DNA from: Hyphomicrobiales bacterium
Lineage (GTDB): Bacteria; Pseudomonadota; Alphaproteobacteria; Rhizobiales; Rhizobiaceae
NCBI GenBank assembly: GCA_015654965.1
Contig: JAATGD010000128.1
Location: forward strand, 1-5,942
Reading direction: 5' to 3'
Length of the DNA: 5,942 nt
Made by a program: the position numbers and the translations under genes. The notes under the pieces were generated by a model. That model ran no database searches and was not told the origin of the DNA. It worked only from the letters and a program-made list of their open reading frames with translations. Below, piece after piece: positions 1-4,990 of this stretch; position 1 is the stretch's first letter; each line of letters begins with the position of its first letter.

Positions 1-416
1 TAATCCGTCTCGATATCCGGGCCTTCGGCAATCGAAAAACCCATATCGGCAAAAATCGCGGTGATTTCGTCGATCACCTGAGAAATCGGATGAATGCGTC
101 CGCGCGATGCCGCATTATCACGAACCGGCAGCGTCACATCGAGCTTTTCGCGCTCAAGACGGGCTGCGACTGCCTGTTTGCGAAGTGCGGTCTTGCGCTC
201 GTTGAGCGCTTCGGTGACACGGTTTTTCAAGCCGTTGATGGCCGGTCCCTGCGCCTGACGCTCTTCCGGCGTCATCGATCCCAGAGATTTCAGCTTCTCG
301 GAAATCGTGCCTTTTTTACCAAGGGCTGCGACGCGCACCGCTTCAATCGCCAGCTCATCGCTCGCAGAGGCGATTTCGCCCAGAATCGTTTGTTCGAGTT
401 GTTCAAGATCGCTCAT
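1..416 (-). CDS. pheS: Phenylalanyl-tRNA synthetase alpha subunit, N-terminal part (cut by window edge)
   Basis: PheS pairs with PheT in the cytoplasmic (alpha-beta)2 enzyme that charges tRNA-Phe. The visible 138 codons begin MSDLEQLEQTILGEI. Residues 1-95 are the charged helical N-terminal arm (a tRNA-binding coiled coil in this family). The class II catalytic domain opens at about residue 107 (RIHPISQVIDEI), and the visible part ends in the conserved GFSIAEGPDIETD stretch. The rest of the catalytic core lies beyond base 1. Two start codons are possible, at 422 and 416. The only Shine-Dalgarno-like stretch (GACAGG) ends one base before the first and seven bases before the second, so 416 is preferred. 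The gene follows rplT in the same direction, but a terminator lies between them. No convincing private promoter is visible, so it may depend on readthrough. Confidence 0.96.
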   Translation of the reverse strand, partial: MSDLEQLEQTILGEIASASDELAIEAVRVAALGKKGTISEKLKSLGSMTPEERQAQGPAINGLKNRVTEALNERKTALRKQAVAARLEREKLDVTLPVRDNAASRGRIHPISQVIDEITAIFADMGFSIAEGPDIETD

Positions 417-470
417 GATCATGCCTGTCGGTGATGTTTGCGGTGGTTCGCCATAAATGGAAGCGTCTTT

Positions 471-511
471 TTTTGAAAGAAAAACCCGCGCCAGCCGAGC
501 CAGCGCGGGTT
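471..511 (-). terminator. Rho-independent terminator after rplT, upstream of pheS
   Basis: Read on the minus strand, a 9-bp perfect GC-rich stem (AACCCGCGC at 511-503 with GCGCGGGTT at 491-483) closes an 11-nt loop. It runs straight into a T-rich tail (TTTTTCTTTC). It begins 37 nt after the rplT stop. Because pheS follows in the same direction, it may act as a partial terminator or attenuator rather than a full stop. The segment just after the rplT stop (547-541, GCCAGCC) can pair with GGCTGGC at 496-490 inside this hairpin. Confidence 0.85.
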
Positions 512-547
512 CCCAAAATTAAGAATGTCACTTCGGGAAGGGCTGGC

Positions 548-952
548 TTAACGTACAGCGCCTTCAAAAGCGTTTGGCGTCGCGGTATCTTTCAGATACT
601 CAAGCGCCTTCTTTGCCGATGCAACCAGCGCACCGAATGCATCGGGCTCATGGATTGCGATGTCGGACAGAACCTTGCGGTCGATCTCGATGCCGGCCTT
701 GGCCAGACCATCGATGAAACGGCCATAGGTCAGGCCCTGTTCGCGAACGGCAGCGTTGATGCGCTGAATCCACAGAGCGCGGAACGTGCGCTTGCGGTTC
801 TTGCGGTCGCGATAAGCGTACTGCTTGGAACGGTCGACAGCAGCCTTGGCTGTACGGATGGTGTTCTTGCGACGACCGCGGAAACCGGCAGCCTGCTCGA
901 GAACTTTCTTGTGCTTGGCGTGGGACGTAACGCCGCGTTTTACACGTGCCAT
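548..952 (-). CDS. rplT: 50S ribosomal protein L20
   Basis: L20 binds 23S rRNA and is needed early in assembly of the large subunit. In several bacteria it also represses its own operon by binding the mRNA leader. The 134-residue product begins MARVKRGVTSHAKHKKVLEQ and has the very basic N-terminal extension (KHKK, FRGRRKN, RKNRKRTFRALWIQRIN) typical of the family. The globular C-terminal half carries LTYGRFIDGLAKAGIEIDRKVLSDIA. The length is slightly above the usual 117-120 because of a C-terminal tail, which I recall as common in Rhizobiales. An AAGGAG site (966-961) lies 8 nt before the ATG. It starts 26 nt after rpmI in the same transcript and is followed by a terminator. Confidence 0.98.
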   Translation of the reverse strand: MARVKRGVTSHAKHKKVLEQAAGFRGRRKNTIRTAKAAVDRSKQYAYRDRKNRKRTFRALWIQRINAAVREQGLTYGRFIDGLAKAGIEIDRKVLSDIAIHEPDAFGALVASAKKALEYLKDTATPNAFEGAVR

Positions 953-978
953 GGTATGATCTCCTTAAAAGGCTCGGC

Positions 979-1179
979 TCAGAGGCCGTTCGGCAGGAAC
1001 TGTTTTACGATCTTCGCATCAGCGTCGGAAAGCACCATGGTGCCGCGAGCATCGCGAATGAACTTGTTCGAGCGCTTGATCATGCCATGCTGTTTACCAG
1101 CGGCCGCGGCCTTGATTTTGCCGGTGCCGGTGATCTTGAACCGCTTCTTGGCGGCTGATTTGGTCTTCATCTTGGGCAT
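979..1179 (-). CDS. rpmI: 50S ribosomal protein L35
   Basis: L35 is a small basic protein of the large ribosomal subunit. The 66-residue product begins MPKMKTKSAAKKRFKITGTGKIK and ends in KQFLPNGL, matching the family's PKMKT-KSAAKKRF opening, central G-K-H region and terminal LP. Longer in-frame extension upstream (to 1356) is possible but is not family-like. The start at 1179 is fixed by homology and by an AAGGAG site (1192-1187) 7 nt upstream. It is the first gene of the rpmI-rplT unit and lies behind a long structured leader. In Escherichia coli this gene's ribosome binding site is the target of L20 repression. Confidence 0.97.
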   Translation of the reverse strand: MPKMKTKSAAKKRFKITGTGKIKAAAAGKQHGMIKRSNKFIRDARGTMVLSDADAKIVKQFLPNGL

Positions 1180-1186
1180 TTTGCTA

Positions 1187-1194
1187 CTCCTTCT
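1187..1194 (-). promoter_or_regulatory. rpmI ribosome binding site, possibly sequestered
   Basis: AGAAGGAG, 7 nt before the rpmI ATG, is a near-consensus Shine-Dalgarno sequence. Together with T1186 it can pair with the leader segment ATTCCTTCT at 1333-1325 (9 bp including one G-U pair). That would hide it from the ribosome and close a domain containing the hairpin repeats. Confidence 0.7.
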
Positions 1195-1204
1195 TTGACG
1201 TCCC

Positions 1205-1312
1205 TCTCGTGTCCAAGGACACTCGACGCCTCTTGTTTTACTTCCCCCTCGTGCCTCCGGCACTCGACGCCTCTTGTGTTGGCATCCTCTCGTGTCCAGG
1301 GACACTCGACGC
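1205..1312 (-). repeat. Three tandem hairpin repeats, period 41-42 bp
   Basis: Each unit on the minus strand has GGCGTCGAG, then a short perfect inverted repeat, then GAGAGG or GAGGGG. The stems are GTGTCC/GGACAC at 1292-1305 and 1209-1222, and GTGCC/GGCAC at 1251-1263. The middle copy differs from the others by a matching change on both arms (T-A to C-G), so pairing is kept. The loops differ. Copies are spaced 41 and 42 bp apart. All lie in the rpmI leader. Confidence 0.8.
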
Positions 1313-1324
1313 CGCAAGCTGCGG
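1312..1324 (-). other. Short hairpin in the rpmI leader
   Basis: A perfect 5-bp stem, CCGCA with TGCGG around a 3-nt loop, abuts the third tandem repeat on one side and the candidate anti-Shine-Dalgarno tract (1325-1333) on the other. It could stack on the long-range helix. Confidence 0.5.
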
Positions 1325-1373
1325 AGAAGGAATGATTTCACTTCCGGACAGACCAAGCCCGGAAAGCATACGA

Positions 1374-1403
1374 AACCGCCACGGCATGCCCTGCCGGGCG
1401 GTT
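1374..1403 (-). other. Strong stem-loop at the 5' end of the rpmI leader
   Basis: AACCGCC (1374-1380) pairs with GGCGGTT (1397-1403), and inside it CGGCA (1382-1386) pairs with TGCCG (1392-1396). This gives 12 bp with a single bulged base (1381) and a 5-nt loop. There is no T-run on either side, so it is not a terminator. It would sit within a few bases of the predicted transcript start and may stabilise the mRNA. Confidence 0.6.
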
Positions 1404-1412
1404 CGACGCGGC

Positions 1413-1441
1413 CTTATAGGCTGAATATCACCAAAAGGCAA
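1413..1441 (-). promoter_or_regulatory. Probable sigma-70-type promoter of rpmI-rplT
   Basis: TTGCCT (1441-1436) and TATAAG (1418-1413) are separated by exactly 17 bp and match 4 of 6 and 5 of 6 consensus positions. It lies between the infC terminator and the rpmI leader, where a promoter is needed. The predicted start of transcription is near 1406. Confidence 0.6.
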
Positions 1442-1470
1442 TGGCTGGATTGCATCTCTTGCATCAAAGC

Positions 1471-1492
1471 AAAAACCGCCCGAAGGCGGTTT
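1471..1492 (-). terminator. Rho-independent terminator of infC
   Basis: On the minus strand AAACCGCC (1492-1485), a TTCG tetraloop and GGCGGTTT (1480-1473) form an 8-bp stem that continues into a T run (1475-1471). It lies 23 nt after the infC stop. A UUCG-capped GC stem plus U tract is a textbook terminator. It separates infC from rpmI-rplT. Confidence 0.92.
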
Positions 1493-1515
1493 CTGAAATC
1501 ACATATTGATCGCAA

Positions 1516-2052
1516 TCAGCGTGGCGCCAGAACCATCATCATCTGGCGGCCTTCGAGCCTCGGCTCGGCTTCCACCTTGGCGATTTCAACGGTCTCTTCC
1601 TTCACGCGCTGCAAAAGCTTCATTCCCAGCTCCTGGTGCGCCATTTCGCGACCACGGAAACGCAAGGTGAACTTGACCTTGTCGCCATCGTCAAAGAAAC
1701 GCAGTGCTGCCTTCATCTTCACCTCATAATCATGGGTGTCGATGTTCGGTCGCATCTTGATTTCCTTGATCTCAACCGTCTTCTGCTTCTTGCGTGCCTC
1801 GGCGGCTTTTTTCTGATTCTGATACTTCAGCTTGCCGAGATCCACGATTTTGCAAACCGGAGGCTCGGCATTGGGCACGATCTCGACAAGGTCAAGACCG
1901 GCTTCCTCAGCCATGGCAATCGCTTCCTGAATGGAAATGTCGCCATGATTCTGGCCTTCGGCATCGATAAGCTGAACCCGGGGAACCCGGATGTCACGGT
2001 TGGAGCGCGGTCCGTCTTTCTGGACCGGCGTCGCTCTGAACGGTCGGCGAAT
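1516..2052 (-). CDS. infC: Translation initiation factor IF-3, with probable AUU start
   Basis: IF-3 binds the 30S subunit, keeps it apart from 50S and checks start codon and initiator tRNA pairing. The 178-residue product has the N-terminal domain (about 15-82, containing VPRVQLIDAEGQNHGDIS and the signature PPVCKIVDLGKLKY), a lysine-rich helical linker (KKAAEARKKQKTVE) and the C-terminal domain (EIKEIKMRPNIDTHDYEVK, FRGREMAHQELG). The frame stays open to an ATG at 2082 (ten more residues, MNVNNQEITT), but no good ribosome site precedes that ATG. In contrast AGGAG (2066-2062) lies 9 nt before an ATT codon at 2052-2050, and family homology begins there. AUU starts of infC are known to permit autoregulation, since IF-3 rejects non-standard starts. 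The gene is certain and the exact start is likely. Confidence 0.95.
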   Translation of the reverse strand: MRRPFRATPVQKDGPRSNRDIRVPRVQLIDAEGQNHGDISIQEAIAMAEEAGLDLVEIVPNAEPPVCKIVDLGKLKYQNQKKAAEARKKQKTVEIKEIKMRPNIDTHDYEVKMKAALRFFDDGDKVKFTLRFRGREMAHQELGMKLLQRVKEETVEIAKVEAEPRLEGRQMMMVLAPR

Positions 2053-2061
2053 GGTCGTTAT

Positions 2062-2066
2062 CTCCT
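2062..2066 (-). promoter_or_regulatory. infC: Ribosome binding site that fixes the infC AUU start
   Basis: AGGAG on the minus strand, 9 nt before the ATT codon. It lies inside the reading frame extended from the ATG at 2082 and is useless for that ATG, so it points to ATT as the real start. Confidence 0.75.
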
Positions 2067-2082
2067 GATTGTTGACGTTCAT

Positions 2083-2355
2083 ACGGCCTGAATTTTATCA
2101 CCTCTGGCGACATCATCCCATCAAACCGCAGTTCAAAGGCGGAAATGTCGTCAAGCAGGCGGCGAAGTCAATAGCATCTTTGCCTGTAAAAATCACCCCC
2201 ACCCCGCAAAGAGAATATTTTGCGTACTTACGCGACATATCGGTCACATTTGCTGCAATTTCAAGCCAGTCATCAAGGGCGTCTTTCTTCTTGCGGCAAG
2301 GCTTCCTTCTTATAGCAAGACATGGCAAAACGAAAAATGCAGCAAGGAGAGTATA
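2083..2355. other. Divergent intergenic region between infC and the hydrolase gene
   Basis: About 270 bases carry the infC promoter candidate at the left end and must hold the plus-strand promoter of the hydrolase-transporter pair. The best plus-strand -10 I can see is TATAGC at 2311-2316, with only a poor -35 (TTCTTG, 2288-2293). A short inverted repeat CTTGC-G-GCAAG lies at 2290-2300. Open frames crossing this stretch look like chance frames. No RNA gene is apparent. Confidence 0.4.
2092..2100 (-). promoter_or_regulatory. Candidate extended -10 promoter element of infC
   Basis: TGATAAAAT on the minus strand fits an extended -10 element (TG, one base, then TAAAAT, 5 of 6 to TATAAT). I see no good -35 at the usual distance. 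Transcription would begin near 2085, only about three bases before the upstream ATG at 2082 and about 33 bases before the ATT start. This would leave the ATG without a leader and again favours ATT. Confidence 0.4.
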
Positions 2356-3135
2356 ATGCGCATGACCGAGCCGGAATTTCTTGACGTGGATGGCGTCAAC
2401 ATCGCGCTGCGTCTGAGAAAAGGCACCCATACGCCGGGCGTGGTCTGGCTTGGCGGCTATCGTTCCGACATGCTGGGCACCAAGGCGGTCGCACTCGATG
2501 AATGGGCGCAAAAAACCGGCCATAGCGCGTTGAGGCTCGATTATTCCGGTCATGGCGAATCAGGTGGCGATTTCAACGATGGCACGATTTCTACTTGGCT
2601 TGCGCAAAGTCTCGCTGTTTATCATACCTATACAGAAGGCCCGCAAATACTTGTCGGCTCCTCCATGGGCGGCTGGATTGCGCTGCGCATGGCGCAGGAG
2701 CTGAAAAAACAGGGCCAGTCGCCCGCAGGCATTGTGCTGATCGCGCCCGCGCCCGATTTCACCAGCGAACTCGTCGAGCCATCGCTCACCGACGCGCAAA
2801 AAAACGATCTTATTGCAAAAGGCTATTTTGAAATACCGTCGGACTATTCCCTCAATCCTTATGTCTATACCCGTGCTTTGATCGAAGACGGGCGGCAAAA
2901 CCGGGTTCTCAAAGGCATTATCGAAACCGGCTGTCCCGTGCATATCCTGCAAGGCATGCAGGATGCGGACGTGCCTTACGCTCACGCCCTGAAACTGGTT
3001 GAGCATCTGCCGGTCGATGACGTGACGCTGACCCTTGTGCGCGATGGCGATCACCGCCTGTCGCGTCCGCAAGATATCGATCTGCTCATCCGCACGGTTT
3101 CGGCTCTCGCCGAACGCGTCACGCAAACAGCATAG
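2356..3135 (+). CDS. Alpha/beta hydrolase, ABHD10-like serine thioesterase/esterase
   Basis: A 259-residue soluble serine hydrolase with no signal peptide. The nucleophile elbow is GSSMGG with Ser103. The acid is most likely Asp203 in GMQDADVP and the base His233 in GDHRLS. An oxyanion region, WLGGYRSDMLGTKA (31-44), and the strand LRLDYSGHGESGG (59-71) complete the fold. The layout and wording of these motifs closely match mammalian ABHD10 (GY-SDMNGTKA, DYSG-G-S-G, GSS-GGW, HGM-D--VP, SDHR as I recall them), a mitochondrial protein reported to remove S-acyl groups and acyl-glucuronides. The bacterial substrate is unknown. An AAGGAG site at 2344-2349 lies 6 nt before the ATG, favouring it over the in-frame ATG at 2362. 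The transporter gene follows after 9 bases, suggesting one transcript. Confidence 0.9.
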   Translation: MRMTEPEFLDVDGVNIALRLRKGTHTPGVVWLGGYRSDMLGTKAVALDEWAQKTGHSALRLDYSGHGESGGDFNDGTISTWLAQSLAVYHTYTEGPQILVGSSMGGWIALRMAQELKKQGQSPAGIVLIAPAPDFTSELVEPSLTDAQKNDLIAKGYFEIPSDYSLNPYVYTRALIEDGRQNRVLKGIIETGCPVHILQGMQDADVPYAHALKLVEHLPVDDVTLTLVRDGDHRLSRPQDIDLLIRTVSALAERVTQTA

Positions 3136-3144
3136 GGCCTGAAC

Positions 3145-4296
3145 ATGCGCTTTTCGGTTCTTGCTTCCTCGACAGTCGCGGCGATCGTCGGTTTTGGCGG
3201 AACGCTGGCGCTCATCATTGCCGCGGCACAAGCACTGGGCGCGACACAGATTGAAACCGCAAGCTGGGTCACCGCCATCTGCCTTGCCGTTGCAGGCGCT
3301 TCCGCATGGCTCAGCATCCGCTACAAGATGCCGATCATTGCCGCATGGTCCACGCCGGGACTGGCCCTGATCGGCGCAAGCAGCGGTTTCAGCATGGGCG
3401 ACGCCGTGGGGGCCTTCATCGTGACGGCAATCGCGCTCATCCTGACCGGCCTCATCCGCCAGATTTCCGCACTCGTCTCGCGCATTCCCGCATCCGTCGC
3501 ATCGGGAATGCTGGCCGGTGTGCTGTTGAGTTTTGTCATCAACGCCGCCAAAACAGTTGCGCTCGACCCTTCTTTCATCCTGCCGTTGGTGGCGCTGTTT
3601 TTCATCATCCGCCTGTTCAATCCCTCACTCGCCGTCATTGCCGTTCTGGTAATCGGTATGGTTTTCGCGCTCGTTTCGGGCCGCGCGCCATTACTCCCCA
3701 CACCTGAAATCTCGACCCTCACGCTGATCTGGCCGCAATTTCATTTGGGTGCGCTGATCGGACTGGCGCTGCCGCTTTATCTCGTCACCATGGCATCGCA
3801 AAACCTGCCCGGATTTGCCGTCCTGCGTGCATCGGGCTATGAGCCACCAACCAGCGCGTCCTTGCGCGTGACCGGGCTTTTTTCGGCTCTATCAGCACCT
3901 TTTGGTGCGTCCACCACCAATCTGGCCGCTATTTCAGCAGCCCTATGCACCAATCCCGATGCCCATCCCGATCCGGCCAAGCGCTGGCTGACGGGGCCGG
4001 TCTATGCAGCAATCTATGTGGTCTTTGCGCTGTTTGGCGCGTCGCTCGTGGCAATCTTTGCCGTCCTCCCTGTCTCACTCATCGCTCTTGTGGCGGGACT
4101 GGCGCTGACAGGGCCTTTTATCAACGCCATGTCTCTGGCACTCAAGGACGAACAAGAACGCCTTGCCGCCATCATCACCTTCGCGGTCACCGCGTCAGGT
4201 ATTGCCTTTTTCGGGGTCGGTTCGGCCTTCTGGGCTTTGCTTGCCGGGCTTGGCGTCACTTTTCTCGAACATTTTCGCAAAAAAATTTCCAGCTAA
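3145..4296 (+). CDS. benE: BenE-family membrane transporter (benzoate/H+ symporter family)
   Basis: A 383-residue, highly hydrophobic inner-membrane protein with roughly a dozen predicted membrane segments and a length usual for BenE/YdcO proteins. Family landmarks include IIAAWSTPGLALIG (64-78), the RIPASVASGMLAGVLLSF stretch starting at 113, LVTMASQNLPGFAVLRASGY (213-232) and PFGASTTNLAAISAALC (252-268). The family has the fold of nucleobase (NCS2-type) transporters, and founding members import benzoate with protons. No benzoate-degradation genes are nearby, so the substrate here is open. It begins 9 nt after the hydrolase stop, with an AGGG that overlaps that stop (3134-3137) as its ribosome site, so translational coupling is likely. 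Family assignment is firm. The gene name is by family only. Confidence 0.88.
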   Translation: MRFSVLASSTVAAIVGFGGTLALIIAAAQALGATQIETASWVTAICLAVAGASAWLSIRYKMPIIAAWSTPGLALIGASSGFSMGDAVGAFIVTAIALILTGLIRQISALVSRIPASVASGMLAGVLLSFVINAAKTVALDPSFILPLVALFFIIRLFNPSLAVIAVLVIGMVFALVSGRAPLLPTPEISTLTLIWPQFHLGALIGLALPLYLVTMASQNLPGFAVLRASGYEPPTSASLRVTGLFSALSAPFGASTTNLAAISAALCTNPDAHPDPAKRWLTGPVYAAIYVVFALFGASLVAIFAVLPVSLIALVAGLALTGPFINAMSLALKDEQERLAAIITFAVTASGIAFFGVGSAFWALLAGLGVTFLEHFRKKISS

Positions 4297-4311
4297 TCAC
4301 ATTGGTTAGCT
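4291..4311 (+). other. Stem-loop spanning the benE stop codon
   Basis: AGCTAATC (4291-4298) can pair with GGTTAGCT (4304-4311) around a 5-nt loop, with one U-G pair in the plus-strand RNA. The TAA stop lies in the stem. No T-run follows on the plus strand, so it is at best a weak or Rho-assisted end of the transcript. No other terminator for benE is visible before the next gene. Confidence 0.35.
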
Positions 4312-4421
4312 TCGACGGGTGGAGAAACCGACACCGGCATGCTTGAAATGTCGTAATCCTTTCACCACGTCAAAATCGAGCCGAGAGATCATCGACCGGC
4401 CCTGATTTTACGGAGCAGACC

Positions 4422-4880
4422 ATGACAAATTCCGCATTGATCCGCCCCGCATGGACGCCAGCGACGATTGCGCTGATGGTGCTGGGTTTCATTTTTTTCT
4501 GGCCGCTCGGCCTTGCCATGCTGGCCTATATCATCTGGGGCGACCGTCTGGGTGATTTCAAACGTAGCGTGAGCGAAAAATCCGACTCTGTTTTCGGCTC
4601 GTTCCGCAATTGCGGCAGAAACGAAAGCTTTGGCTTTGGCGGCACGACCGGCAATGCAGCCTTTGATGAATGGCGTCGCGAGGAACTCGAACGCTTGGCC
4701 GAAGAACGCCGCAAGTTAGAGGAAGCCCGCGCCGAATTCGAGAGCTACGCTGCCGAGTTGCGCCGGGCACGAGACAAGGAAGAGTTCGACCGCTTCATGG
4801 CTGAGCGCCGCGCCAACGGCCGCAAGACGCCTGCCACGACGCGCGCCAAGGCGGGCAAGGGCGATGTCACGGACGTATAA
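4422..4880 (+). CDS. DUF2852 family protein: one membrane segment plus coiled coil
   Basis: A 152-residue protein of unknown function. The N-terminus has the DUF2852 hallmark W-TPATIALMVLGFIFFWPLGLAMLAYIIWGDR. Residues about 14-39 form a hydrophobic membrane segment. A Gly/Ser/Phe-rich linker (about 50-78) is followed by NAAFDEWRREELERLAEERRKLEEARAEF and on to about residue 130. This stretch is highly charged, has heptad-like Leu/Ala spacing and is probably a coiled coil in the cytoplasm (LRRARDKEEFDRFMAERR is also family-like). The tail is basic and low in complexity. GGAG at 4412-4415 lies 6 nt before the ATG. The gene stands alone, with a strong terminator behind it. I could not find a convincing promoter in the 125 bases upstream. 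A role as a membrane-tethered scaffold is only a guess. Confidence 0.85.
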   Translation: MTNSALIRPAWTPATIALMVLGFIFFWPLGLAMLAYIIWGDRLGDFKRSVSEKSDSVFGSFRNCGRNESFGFGGTTGNAAFDEWRREELERLAEERRKLEEARAEFESYAAELRRARDKEEFDRFMAERRANGRKTPATTRAKAGKGDVTDV

Positions 4881-4888
4881 GCGTCCGT
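4869..4888 (+). other. Hairpin over the stop codon of the DUF2852 gene
   Basis: ACGGACG (4869-4875) and CGTCCGT (4882-4888) form a perfect 7-bp stem with a 6-nt loop containing most of the TAA stop. It lies 20 bases before the true terminator and could protect the 3' end. Confidence 0.4.
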
Positions 4889-4908
4889 AATAAACGCATA
4901 AAATCCAC

Positions 4909-4938
4909 AAACGGCGCGGGTTGACCGCGCCGTTTTTC
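4909..4938 (+). terminator. Rho-independent terminator of the DUF2852 gene
   Basis: An 11-bp stem (4909-4919 with 4925-4935, core ACGGCGCGG/CCGCGCCGT) and a 5-nt loop run into a T tract at 4933-4937. It lies about 30 nt after the DUF2852 stop and isolates that gene from the peptidase gene downstream. Confidence 0.93.
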
Positions 4939-4990
4939 GTTCAAGTGGAATTTATTCTGGCTTTTTTCACGAATCGCTTATTCTTGAGCA

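Larger units (their letters stand above)
1180..1406 (-). promoter_or_regulatory. Structured 5' leader of rpmI-rplT (candidate L20 autoregulatory element)
   Basis: If the promoter at 1441-1413 is right, the mRNA begins near 1406 and carries about 225 untranslated nucleotides before rpmI. In order of transcription I see a 12-bp stem with one bulge (1403-1374), a 6-bp stem (1364-1342), a pyrimidine tract (1333-1325), a 5-bp hairpin (1324-1312), and three related hairpins (1305-1292, 1263-1251, 1222-1209). The ribosome binding site follows at 1192-1187. No protein-like reading frame belongs here. L20 control of leaders of this operon is established in Escherichia coli and Bacillus. Control here is inference from position and structure. 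Confidence 0.6.

Noticed and set aside
512..547. A pheM-like phenylalanine-rich leader peptide before pheS.
   Set aside because: There is no start codon followed by a Phe-rich frame between the rplT stop and the terminator.
431..1198. Plus-strand open frame of 255 codons across rplT and rpmI, and a similar frame at 90-434 across pheS.
   Set aside because: They lie antisense to unmistakable ribosomal protein and synthetase genes, have no protein-family character and no ribosome site.
1205..1312. Three regularly spaced repeats resembling a very small CRISPR array.
   Set aside because: Only three degenerate units, intervals between cores are short and themselves partly conserved, and no cas genes are nearby. 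The position in the rpmI leader and the self-complementary cores fit an RNA leader better.
1209..1441. Short open frames on both strands in the gap between infC and rpmI.
   Set aside because: They are made of the hairpin repeats and leader stems, lack ribosome sites and have no conserved protein features.
2113..2553. Minus-strand open frame of 146 codons upstream of infC.
   Set aside because: It overlaps the hydrolase gene on the opposite strand, its sequence shows no recognisable domain, and its end is in the divergent promoter region. It looks like a chance frame.
4291..4311. Stem-loop at the end of benE as an intrinsic terminator.
   Set aside because: The stem is AT-rich, contains a U-G pair, and is not followed by a T-run on the plus strand. 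The A/T run on the other side would serve only a minus-strand transcript, and no gene is there.
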